Positions 7,922-13,523 of a stretch of 17,859 nt of DNA are shown here, piece after piece. The notes under the pieces are model-generated. The model did no database searches and was not told where the DNA came from. It saw only the letters and a list, made by a program, of their open reading frames with translations. Positions within the stretch are counted from its first letter, which is position 1. The number at the start of each line of letters is the position of its first letter. Source of the stretch: CAVSUR01 sp052143655 (lineage in GTDB: Bacteria > Actinomycetota > Actinomycetes > Streptosporangiales > Streptosporangiaceae); contig JBKQSL010000418.1 in assembly GCA_052143655.1 (NCBI GenBank), positions 1 to 17,859 on the forward strand, in the 5' to 3' direction. The translations under genes and the position numbers were made by a program.

Positions 7922-7951
7922 AACTTAGTCTGGGAATGAGTCTCATTTCAA
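7922..7951 (-). promoter_or_regulatory. Promoter of the znuA operon, probably leaderless
   Basis: On the minus strand TTGAAA (7951-7946) is followed by an 18-base spacer and TAAGTT (7927-7922), close to sigma-70-type -35 and -10 boxes (TTGACA; TANNNT). The ATG at 7914 falls seven bases after the -10 box, where transcription should begin. The lack of a Shine-Dalgarno sequence agrees with a leaderless mRNA. Confidence 0.6.
7935..7947. promoter_or_regulatory. Zur/Fur-type operator palindrome
   Basis: AATGAG-T-CTCATT is a perfect 6-1-6 palindrome in an AT-richer island. With its flanks (TGAAATGAGACTCATT on the minus strand) it resembles actinobacterial Zur boxes such as TGAAAATGATTTTCA. It lies in the spacer, touching the -35 box of the znuA promoter, so bound repressor would block RNA polymerase. 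The likely ligand is the Fur-family protein encoded at 8336-8782. Confidence 0.6.
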
Positions 7952-8009
7952 GTTAGATCTATGACCGGCCGAGCCGGGGCCCCGGGTGCTCGAACGAATA
8001 CGCCGACAC

Positions 8010-8039
8010 TTGCATAAACGCATTTGCATATGTTTATCT
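8010..8039 (+). promoter_or_regulatory. Promoter of the smtB-zur operon with an internal inverted repeat
   Basis: ATAAAC (8014-8019) and GTTTAT (8032-8037) form a perfect inverted repeat with a 12-base gap that itself contains matching AT pairs. TTGCATA also occurs twice, at 8010 and 8024. A plausible -35 (TTGCAT, 8010-8015) and -10 (TTATCT, 8034-8039) flank an 18-base spacer, which would place the start of the mRNA at the GTG at 8046. The inverted repeat overlaps these boxes as expected for autorepression by an ArsR/SmtB dimer. Box assignment is tentative. Confidence 0.45.
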
Positions 8040-8045
8040 GTTGCG

Positions 8046-8339
8046 GTGTCAGCGGGGGCAAGCAGCTACGAGGCCGCCGGGGAGCTGCTGAAGGTGCTGT
8101 CCGCCCCGGCCCGGCTGGCAATCGTCGCCGAGCTGGCTGAGCAGCCCCGGTTCGTGCACGAGCTGGTGGAGCGGCTCGGCGTCAGCCAGCCGCTGGTCTC
8201 CCAGCATCTGCGGGTGCTGCGCGCCGCCCGGCTGGTCGGAGTCAAGCGCCAGGGCCGGGAGGCGGTGTACTCCCTGGCCGACCAGCACGTCGCCCACATC
8301 GTCGCCGACGCCGTCCAGCACAGCACGGAGGAACGATGA
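8046..8339 (+). CDS. smtB: ArsR/SmtB-family zinc-sensing repressor
   Basis: The 97-residue winged-helix protein has the family layout: helix with LSAPARLAIVAEL (18-30), recognition helix region HELVERLGVSQPLVSQHLRVLR (38-59), and a beta wing (VGVKRQGREAVYSL). The last helix carries D79-x-H81, ten residues, H92-x2-E95, which exactly reproduces the alpha-5 zinc site spacing of SmtB (Asp-x-His ... His-x2-Glu). No alpha-3 Cys-x-Cys site is present, arguing against arsenic or cadmium sensing. Zinc binding should release DNA. I prefer GTG 8046 over the longer frame from 7986 because the additional N-terminus would cross the promoter-like repeat. The stop overlaps the next ATG (ATGA), so it is coupled to zur. 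The same pairing is known from the mycobacterial smtB-zur operon. Confidence 0.85.
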   Translation: MSAGASSYEAAGELLKVLSAPARLAIVAELAEQPRFVHELVERLGVSQPLVSQHLRVLRAARLVGVKRQGREAVYSLADQHVAHIVADAVQHSTEER

Positions 8340-8782
8340 CCCAGGAGACCGCAGGTGACCTGCACGGCGTCGTCGAGCAGCGGCTGCGGCGGATCGACCA
8401 GCGCTACACGGCCGGCCGGCGCGCCATCGTCGGGCTGCTGGTCAGCGCCGGCCACCCGGTCAGCATCGGTGACATCGCCGATCGCCTGCCCGGCCTGCCG
8501 CGCAGCTCCGCCTACCGGCACCTGGTAGACCTGCAGGCCGCCGGGCTGGTCCGGCGGGTCACCGCCAGCGATGAGTTCACCCGCTTCGAGCTGGCCGAGG
8601 ACCTCACCGAGCACCATCACCACCTGCTGTGCGTGAACTGCGGCAAGGTCACCGACGTCACCCTCCCGGCGGGCTTCGAGCAGGACATGGGCAAGACCAT
8701 CGGGCAGCTCGCCGACGCGGAGAGCTTCCAGGCTCAGAGCCACCGCCTGGACGTTCTCGGCACCTGCGCCGACTGCCGGTAA
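8336..8782 (+). CDS. zur: Fur-family zinc uptake regulator (Zur-like)
   Basis: This 148-residue protein has an N-terminal winged helix (about 20-85; recognition helix near LPRSSAYRHLVDLQAAGLV) and a C-terminal dimerisation/metal domain. That domain has the family HHHHLLC motif (H93-H96), structural zinc cysteines C99/C102 and C144/C147 (CVNCG and CADC), plus H136 in SHRLDV. Zn-bound Zur represses zinc-uptake genes. The start is set by GGAGGA upstream and the ATGA overlap with smtB. The divergent transporter operon and its palindrome are the obvious target. Fur-type iron or Nur-type nickel sensing is less likely given the SmtB partner. Confidence 0.9.
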   Translation: MTQETAGDLHGVVEQRLRRIDQRYTAGRRAIVGLLVSAGHPVSIGDIADRLPGLPRSSAYRHLVDLQAAGLVRRVTASDEFTRFELAEDLTEHHHHLLCVNCGKVTDVTLPAGFEQDMGKTIGQLADAESFQAQSHRLDVLGTCADCR

Positions 8783-8860
8783 GCCAGGCCCGGCCCGGCA
8801 CAATCCGGTGCTGCCCCGGCGCGGCGGGCGGGGCCGCCGGCAGCGGCCGCGGCCGGGCGC

Positions 8861-8887
8861 CGCCGGGCGGCGATCCGCCGGGCGGCG
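8861..8887. repeat. Two 12-bp copies of CGCCGGGCGGCG
   Basis: CGCCGGGCGGCG occurs at 8861-8872 and 8876-8887, separated by ATC. Each copy is nearly self-complementary and could form a hairpin just downstream of zur. The right copy ends exactly where the DedA-like coding sequence loses similarity. The rest of 8783-8860 is GC-rich with no gene seen. Confidence 0.5.
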
Positions 8888-9003
8888 CGATGATCACCGT
8901 CTCGCTGGGCAGCAGCGGGAAGACCGCGTCCAGCGCGGGCATCGCCACCGCAATCGCGCAGGAGATCAGCGAGCCGGCCTGCAGGCTGGTCAGCGCGCTG
9001 ATG
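8887..9003 (-). pseudogene. DedA-family membrane protein, N-terminal remnant
   Basis: Reading leftward from about 9002, the frame gives ISALTSLQAGSLISCAIAVA, then MPALDAVFPLLPSETVIIA. This is the start of a DedA/VTT-domain protein: the PALD....P.PSETV..A stretch is the re-entrant-loop region. After the last Ala the frame becomes Pro/Gly-rich repeat sequence with no further similarity. At the 5' end AGGAAGG and a GTG are present, but the GTG is out of frame with the coding sequence by one base. About 40 of some 200 residues survive. Intact members act in phospholipid flipping and membrane homeostasis. Confidence 0.65.
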
Positions 9004-9216
9004 GCACTACCTTCCTCACTGGCGCACCTGCTCAGGCTGCCCGGCAGGCGGACGGCTGGCCGCGGCGCGCGGCCGGAACCGGTCCCGGCACAGGCTGGCG
9101 GCCACCGCGCCGCCGATCACCGCGAGGCTCGCCGCGACGCTGTCCAGGGCCAGGCCGGCGCAGACCAGCACCGCCATCACGGCCAGCGTCGCGGCCCGGG
9201 CCGACGCGGGCACCAT

Positions 9217-9254
9217 CATCGCGAGCCCCGGCGACCATCGCGAGCCCCGGCGAC
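9217..9254. repeat. 19-bp perfect tandem duplication
   Basis: CATCGCGAGCCCCGGCGAC occurs at 9217-9235 and again, immediately adjacent, at 9236-9254. A 19-base insertion shifts the reading frame of the membrane-protein remnant, so it looks like a slippage event in a gene no longer under selection. Confidence 0.9.
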
Positions 9255-9261
9255 GCGACGA

Positions 9262-9297
9262 CCGCAGCCGCAGCCGCAGCCGCAGCCGCAGCCGCAG
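9262..9297. repeat. Hexanucleotide microsatellite, six copies of CCGCAG
   Basis: Six perfect copies of CCGCAG run from 9262 to 9297. On the minus strand they encode alternating Arg-Leu. A multiple of six keeps the frame, so copy number could vary without frameshift. Confidence 0.92.
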
Positions 9298-9340
9298 CGC
9301 GATCACGGCCAGTCCCGCGCCGAAGATCACCAACGGCGCG

Positions 9341-9372
9341 ATCAGTGCGGACTGCGATCAGTGCGGACTGCG
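9341..9372. repeat. 16-bp perfect tandem duplication
   Basis: ATCAGTGCGGACTGCG is present at 9341-9356 and 9357-9372. Sixteen is not a multiple of three, so this also breaks the frame of the remnant at 9016-9333, upstream of its present TTG. Confidence 0.9.
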
Positions 9373-9436
9373 GCCAGGACGACGAACGACCGGCGACCCG
9401 CCTGAGCGCCGGGCTGCCACTGGGGAGCGAGCGTGG

Positions 9437-9775
9437 TCAAGCAGCGTCTGGCGAGCCGTGTTGCGGGCGCCGGTCCAGGACCTCATAGTGCTGCGCGTGG
9501 TCGTCGAAGCGGCTGAGAACCGCCCGCGCCGCCGGTGGGACGTGTGACACCGTGGCGTCCTTGCCGACGAACGCGATGATCGCTTCTCGCGAGCTGAACC
9601 ACATGATCGTGCAGAACTCGACCTCGTTCTCGAGAGGTCTGCGGATGAGATCGATCGACAGGAGGCCGTCGATCGCGCGGGACTCAATGCCTGGGATAAC
9701 GCTGGTACGTACGACGCGCTCGTAGGCGGCGGCGTTCTCGTGAGTCGTCCAGCCGTGCCAGATTCGACAGATCAT
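9437..9775 (-). CDS. Small dimeric alpha-beta-barrel protein (antibiotic biosynthesis monooxygenase-like)
   Basis: The 112-residue product begins MICRIWHGWTT and continues with an alpha/beta pattern: an ENAAAYERVVRTSVIPGIESR helix, IDGLLSIDLIRRPLENEVEFCTIMWF strands and an SREAIIAFVGKD helix. A conserved PPAARAVLSRFDDHAQHYEV end follows. This pattern fits ABM-like ferredoxin-fold dimers that are often annotated as hypothetical antibiotic biosynthesis monooxygenases. No catalytic residue can be named. The ATG at 9775 is chosen because homologues begin at this motif; the frame is open to 9820. It is divergent from the AraC-family gene with about 43 bases between starts, so regulation by that protein is plausible. 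Confidence 0.75.
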   Translation of the reverse strand: MICRIWHGWTTHENAAAYERVVRTSVIPGIESRAIDGLLSIDLIRRPLENEVEFCTIMWFSSREAIIAFVGKDATVSHVPPAARAVLSRFDDHAQHYEVLDRRPQHGSPDAA

Positions 9776-9818
9776 GGCGCGATTCTCGACCGCGCCAGGC
9801 CGGGTCGCTTGAACTTCC

Positions 9819-10649
9819 ATGCGCGATCATGGACTGATGCTCCGGACCCGGGTGCTCGCCGACGTGGGCGGCGTCATCGTGCGCGACGTGCGTTGCCGCC
9901 ATCCCCCCGGGCCGGCGGGCGAGCCCACGGTCTGCGCGTCCACCGGCCTGGTGCTCGTCCGGCGAGGCTGCTTTGCGCGCTGGGCCGACGGGCGCCACGA
10001 GGTCTTGTGCCCCACGACCGCCTACCTGCAGCAGCCGGGGCAAGAGGAGCGATTCGCCCACCCTGCAGCTGGCGGGGACGATTGCACCGCCATCACTCTG
10101 GACGCCGGAATCTTCGCCGACCTGTTCGGGGAGCAGCCCGCGCTGCGTCACCGGGAACTGCCCCTCCCCGCGGCGCTCGCCGTCCTTCACCGCCGGATGC
10201 TCGCCGCCGGCCAAAGCGATGAGCGAGCCGAGCTCGCGCTCGAGATCGCGGCGAACGTCGCGCAGATCGCGCACCGTCGCACGCGGGACCCGGCGCGCCG
10301 GCCATTGACCCCGGCGCAGCGCCGGCTCGCAGCCGAGGCCCGCGCGGCCCTGGCCAGCGATCCAACGCTGACCCTCGCAGATCTCGCCGCGCGATTGTCA
10401 GTCTCCGCACACCACCTCAGCCGCACGTTCTCCCGCGCCACCGGACGCGGAATCGCCCAGCACCGCATCGCACTGCGCATCTGCGCCGCGCTCGACCGCC
10501 TACAGGAGGGCGAGGACAACCTCGCGCGGCTCGCCGCCGACCTCGGGTTCGCGGACCACGCCCACCTCACCCGAACGCTGCACTGGCACACCAACCGCAC
10601 GCCCTCCGAGCTTCGCCGGCACCTACGAGTTCACCCAGGCCCCGGGTGA
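9819..10649 (+). CDS. AraC-family transcriptional regulator
   Basis: The 276-residue protein has an N-terminal cupin-like sensor region (about 10-150) and a C-terminal AraC/XylS DNA-binding domain. The first HTH lies at about 187-210 (LADLAARLSVSAHHLSRTFSRATG) and the second at about 234-262 (NLARLAADLGFADHAHLTRTLHWHTNRTPSELRR). The F-x-x-x-x-G-x-x-x-x-x-x-R dimer/recognition pattern is intact. An alternative start at ATG 9837 (MLRTRVLADVGG) is equally good; neither has a strong ribosome binding site. It is divergent from the small alpha-beta-barrel gene. The stop lies within a zone of minus-strand pseudogene fragments, and the last few residues overlap the kinase remnant, so the C-terminus may have been altered by that rearrangement. 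Confidence 0.85.
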   Translation: MRDHGLMLRTRVLADVGGVIVRDVRCRHPPGPAGEPTVCASTGLVLVRRGCFARWADGRHEVLCPTTAYLQQPGQEERFAHPAAGGDDCTAITLDAGIFADLFGEQPALRHRELPLPAALAVLHRRMLAAGQSDERAELALEIAANVAQIAHRRTRDPARRPLTPAQRRLAAEARAALASDPTLTLADLAARLSVSAHHLSRTFSRATGRGIAQHRIALRICAALDRLQEGEDNLARLAADLGFADHAHLTRTLHWHTNRTPSELRRHLRVHPGPG

Positions 10650-10776
10650 ACTTCAGCGCGTTGGTGAGCAGGTTGGTGACGACCTGATGCAGCCGCCCGG
10701 AGTCGGCCAGCACCTGCACCGGGGTCAGGCGCTGTTCCAGGCTGAACCCGGCGACCTCGCCGCTGGCCAGGGCGCC
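10645..10776 (-). pseudogene. Histidine-kinase ATPase-domain remnant (N box)
   Basis: A 44-codon minus-strand stretch encodes FSLEQRLTPVQVLADSGRLHQVVTNLLTNALKFT. D-x-x-R-L-x-Q-V-x-x-N-L-L-x-N-A-x-K-F-T is the N box of a HATPase_c domain. Neither the phosphorylated His nor the G boxes are present. Similarity ends at the C-terminus of the AraC gene on one side and at the stop of the TPR fragment on the other. It is an isolated piece of a sensor kinase. Confidence 0.7.
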
Positions 10777-10781
10777 GGCCG

Positions 10782-11031
10782 CTACCGCCAGTACCGGGGC
10801 TGCCCGGGGATGGTCTCCAGATCGGCCAGGACAAGGTCGCGGTCGTCGGCCTCGGCGATATTCGGCGACGGCGGCCAGGGCCAGGTCGGTATGGGCGCGG
10901 GCCTGCCCGAGATCACCGGCGACGGCGTGGGCCCGGGCTGCCGCCTCGTAAGCGAACGCCAGGTCCCAGACCCCGATGCCGTTCTCCTGGCAGATCTCCA
11001 GGACCCGGCGGGCGTGGTGCAGCGCGGGCTC
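10782..11031 (-). pseudogene. TPR-type protein, C-terminal remnant with frameshift
   Basis: The minus strand encodes EPALHHARRVLEICQENGIG, a WDLAFAYEAAARAHAVAGD repeat and a QARAHTDLALAAVAE helix. After a frame change near 10855-10860 it continues IAEADDRDLVLADLETIPGQP and ends RYWR with TAG at 10782. Helix pairs with A-x-A-H-A-x-A-G-D and the LADLETIPGQP-aromatic-W ending resemble a common actinobacterial hypothetical protein of TPR type. The N-terminal part is missing and is replaced by antiporter sequence. Confidence 0.65.
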
Positions 11032-11033
11032 GC

Positions 11034-11261
11034 CCCGGCCGACGCCAGCACCTGCCCGACGGCCAGCACGGTCACCGGCCGCCAGACGGGCCGCAGGTCG
11101 CGCCACGGCAGGTCCTCGGTGGCGGCGTACAGCAGCGGCGGCAGCACCACGAAGCTGACCACGTCCGGGCTCACCCGGACCGCAGGAACTCCCGGGATCA
11201 GCCCGATGCCCAGCCCGGCGACGACCCGCAGCGAGGGCGCGGCGCGGCGGCGGCGCTGGAC
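11034..11261 (-). pseudogene. CPA1-type Na+/H+ antiporter, N-terminal remnant
   Basis: About 76 codons on the minus strand encode VVAGLGIGLIPGVPAVRV, then PDVVSFVVLPPLLYAATEDL and PWRDLRPVWRPVTVLAVGQVL. LPPLLYAA followed by WRDLR..WRP is diagnostic of the first helices of CPA1 Na+(K+)/H+ antiporters. It stops after about 75 of some 500 residues. The next codons belong to the TPR fragment, so this is a chimeric junction, not a functional gene. 11262-11438 holds no recognisable gene. Confidence 0.7.
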
Positions 11262-11438
11262 GGCCCGGCAGCTGCGCTGGCAGCAGCGTACCGACGGCAC
11301 CGGCAGTGCTGCACCAGGCAGCGCCGACCCGGCATGCGGCCGTCCCTGTCCTGGCGGCCAACCGGCTACGCTCGCCGACAACGGCCGCGGCGCAAGGCCC
11401 GCGGCTGCTGAGCCGCCGATGCCAGTGAGGGTGGGGCC

Positions 11439-12245
11439 ATGGCCGACGGGCCGCGTCTGTTAGTAGCCGCTGCGCTGGGCCGGATCATCGAGCCCTTCCT
11501 GCAGCAGTCGATGAGCGATGCCACGGTGCGGATCGCCGAGGACCCGGCCGCGGTGCGCCGAGCGGTCAGCGACCGGCTGCGGTTCGACGTGGTGGTGGCC
11601 GACCTGACCTGGAATGATTACGCGGTCGAGTACGCCTTCGACGGTCTTGACGTGCTGGAGATACTGCGGGGCGGGCGCAGGCAGACACCGGTGATCTTCG
11701 CGGCCCAGGGCCACGGGATCGAGCGCGACCACCTGGACGAGGCCGTCGAGCAGCCGGAGGTGGCGGGAATCTACCGCAAGGCAATGGGCCCCCAGGCGCT
11801 GGTGGCGGCGGTCAACATCGCCGTTCGCGGCGGTACCCTCGCCGGCCCGCAGTTCCCGCCGGGTGCCAGCCCGCCGGGCGTGCCGCGGATCCATGCCTAT
11901 TTCGGCAAGGGCCGGGGCGTCACCGCGGCCCGGCTGGCGGGGGCCATCGCCTCGGGGCGGGCCGTCAATCATGAGACGCTCGCTCGCGCCGCGCACGTCG
12001 GCTACGACACCGCGGCCAAGCTGACCGATTACCTCGGGCCGCTGATCCGCGATCGTGGCGAGAACAGCGGCGGGCTCAAGATGACGCCCGAGGTCGTCTA
12101 CCGGTGGTGCGGTGAGCACTCGCGGTACATCCTGAGCTGGTGCCGCCGCAACGGCCACGGCGACGTCGCGACCCGGGCCATGGTGGCGCAGGCGCGGGGC
12201 GGCGCGGACGATGCCGCGGGCCTGCTGGCGCCCGAGGGCGGCTAG
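11439..12245 (+). CDS. Receiver-like regulator with an unassigned C-terminal domain
   Basis: The 268-residue protein starts at ATG 11439 after a GGTGGGG purine-rich site. Residues 5-130 look like a response-regulator receiver: strand RLLVAAA, strand FDVVVADLTW with D55 at the phosphorylation position, strand TPVIFAA with T83, and IYRKAM with K114. The usual acidic pair after strand 1 is missing, so phosphorylation by the normal Mg2+ mechanism is doubtful. After a Pro/Gly linker (136-149), residues 150-240 contain a helical domain (TAARLAGAIASGRAVNHETLARAAHVGYDTAAKLTDYLGPLI), possibly a helix-turn-helix. It ends with a Cys/Trp-containing segment (YRWCGEHSRYILSWCRRNGHG). No kinase gene adjoins it. 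Function unknown; a signalling or DNA-binding role is inferred. Confidence 0.8.
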   Translation: MADGPRLLVAAALGRIIEPFLQQSMSDATVRIAEDPAAVRRAVSDRLRFDVVVADLTWNDYAVEYAFDGLDVLEILRGGRRQTPVIFAAQGHGIERDHLDEAVEQPEVAGIYRKAMGPQALVAAVNIAVRGGTLAGPQFPPGASPPGVPRIHAYFGKGRGVTAARLAGAIASGRAVNHETLARAAHVGYDTAAKLTDYLGPLIRDRGENSGGLKMTPEVVYRWCGEHSRYILSWCRRNGHGDVATRAMVAQARGGADDAAGLLAPEGG

Positions 12246-12751
12246 GCCCGGGGGCGGCACCGGGCGGACATCCGGCCTGCGGCATCGCGGCGCCTGCGGC
12301 GGTCCGGGTGCGGCTGGGGTGACCTGGCATGCGGGTTCTTGCATGCGCGGATGCGGGTCCGGCAAGGATCTGCCTGATTAGGTCACGGCGGGATCCCGCC
12401 GCGCAGGGTCTGGATATAAGTGGATTTGGCTGACGCTCACCTGGGAGCAGTCCTGGCGCGCAGGCGGTCCACAGCGGGCCGCCTGCACAGCCGCTGAATA
12501 GCAGCCCGCCGGACCGGCAGCATCAAGGCTAGTCAGGCTGCGCCCAGGGTCTCTCACACGAGGGATCGCCGGGGGCAGCGGGGGGTGCCCTCGTCCGTCG
12601 GCTGGAGCCGACCGCGGGCAGCGTCGGCCAGAGCGCCGGGCCGCCGACGGGGTCACTGATCGCGTCGGCGGCCCGGCGCGACGCATGCGAGAGCCGGATC
12701 ACGTCCGTCCCTGGGACCTGGCCACCAGCGGCTGCCCGCGGGCGCGTCGCG
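12246..12751. other. 506-base stretch without a recognisable gene
   Basis: Open frames here (for example minus 12378-12686) have low-complexity Arg/Pro/Ala products typical of shadow frames, and none has family similarity I can see. The stretch holds the palindrome at 12386-12401 and an AT-richer patch (TGGATATAAGTGGATTTGG) at about 12411-12429. That patch could hold a promoter, but which gene it would serve is unclear. No tRNA-like cloverleaf was noticed. Confidence 0.5.
12386..12401. repeat. 16-bp perfect palindrome CGGCGGGATCCCGCCG
   Basis: CGGCGGGATCCCGCCG is fully self-complementary. It sits about 140 bases beyond the stop of the receiver-like gene and next to an AT-rich patch. With no loop it looks more like a protein-binding site than a terminator, though a short GC hairpin is possible. 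Confidence 0.6.
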
Positions 12752-12958
12752 CTAGCCCGGTGCCGGATTGCGTGGTGGCCGGCCGGGCCGGCGCATCTGC
12801 CCGGCGTGGCTGGGCAGCCGGCCCGCCTCGGCCAGGGCGCGGCGGAGCAGGAACTCGATCTGGGCATTCGTGCTGCGCAGCTCGTCGCCGGCCCACCGGC
12901 TCAGGGCGTCGTGGACTGCGGGATCCAGCCGCAGCAAGATGCTCTTGCGCTCGCTCAC
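12752..12958 (-). CDS. Ribbon-helix-helix (Arc-like) DNA-binding protein
   Basis: The 68-residue protein begins at GTG 12958 (SERKSILLRLDPAVHDAL). That start matches an RHH fold: beta strand KSILLRLD, helix 1 PAVHDALSRWAGDEL, helix 2 TNAQIEFLLRRALAEAG. A basic Pro/Arg/Gly tail follows (RRPGRPPRN). Such proteins bind DNA as dimers. In actinobacteria this type commonly follows an SPFH-domain gene, as here: it starts 19 bases after the SPFH stop in the same direction. Although Arc-like proteins are often labelled antitoxins, no toxin gene is adjacent. The frame is intact although its partner is broken. Confidence 0.85.
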   Translation of the reverse strand: MSERKSILLRLDPAVHDALSRWAGDELRSTNAQIEFLLRRALAEAGRLPSHAGQMRRPGRPPRNPAPG

Positions 12959-12977
12959 GATGAAGCGGTGCCCGCCC

Positions 12978-13510
12978 TCACTGATACAGCGACCCGGTGT
13001 TGACGACCTGCTGGGTTGCCTGCTCGCTGCAGAGCACTACGAGCAGGTTGGAGACCACGGCGGCCTTGCGCTCCTCGTCCAGCTCGACGACGCCCTCCTC
13101 CTCCAGCCGCTGCAGCGCGAGCCGCACCATCCCGACGGCGCCTTCGACGATACGCTGCCGGGCGCCGACAACCGCGCTGGCCTGCTGCTGGCGCAGCATG
13201 GCCTGGGCGATCTCCGGCGCGTACGAAAGCCTGGTCAGCCGGGTCTCGATGACCTGCACCCGGCCGACCTGACCCGCACGGTGAGCTCGGCGGACAGCTG
13301 CTGGGTGATCTCGTCGGCGTTATCCCGCAGGGACAGCGCGCCACTCCCGCGGCTGTCGTAGGGATAGCTGGAGGCAATGTGCCGCACGGCCGTCTCGGTC
13401 TGGATGGCGACGAAACGGGTGTAGTCATCGACCGCGTAGATGGCGTGCGCGGTGTCCTCCATCTGCCAGCCGACCACAGCGAGGCGCAGGAGCTCGATGC
13501 AGCTGATTGC
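12978..13510 (-). pseudogene. SPFH/Band 7-domain protein, 3' part, truncated and frameshifted
   Basis: The minus strand encodes VGWQMEDTAHAIYAVDDYTRF, then VAIQTETAVRHIASSYPYD and LSLRDNADEITQQLSAELTVRV. The continuation (VQVIETRLTRLSYAPEIAQAMLRQQQASAVVGARQRIVEGAVGM ... NTGSLYQ) is in another frame. One missing base near 13260 accounts for the change. This is the C-terminal half of an actinobacterial SPFH protein, a membrane-associated stomatin/prohibitin relative. The first half of the domain and the N-terminal membrane anchor are absent; transposase sequence begins there instead, so an insertion followed by deletion probably removed them. A truncated product could only arise from an internal start. 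Confidence 0.78.
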
Positions 13511-13523
13511 AGCCAGGTCGGTT

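Larger units (their letters stand above)
9016..9333 (-). pseudogene. Degenerate membrane protein with (Arg-Leu)n repeat
   Basis: A 105-codon frame from TTG 9333 encodes a hydrophobic start (VIFGAGLAVIAL), then an Arg-Leu run from a hexanucleotide repeat, an Arg/Ser-rich stretch produced by a 19-bp duplication, and about two membrane spans (AATLAVMAVLVCAGLAL and VAASLAVIGGAVAASL). It stops at 9016 immediately before the DedA remnant, as if the two were once neighbours in an operon. Upstream the frame continues as ALIAP but is disturbed by a 16-bp tandem duplication. I do not recognise the family. The three slippage-type insertions argue for a decaying gene. Confidence 0.4.

Noticed and set aside
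9262..9297. CRISPR-like repeat
   Set aside because: It is a direct six-base microsatellite with no spacers.
10567..11361. 264-codon minus-strand frame as a single protein
   Set aside because: It strings together unrelated fragments; parts of two of them need another frame, and its last part is antisense to the AraC gene.
11460..12365. 301-codon minus-strand frame
   Set aside because: Antisense to the receiver-like gene, which has a ribosome binding site and structured domains; the minus product is Arg/Pro/His-rich without motifs.
12752..12958. Toxin-antitoxin module
   Set aside because: The Arc-like protein resembles antitoxin folds, but no toxin gene adjoins it; the neighbour is an SPFH gene relic.
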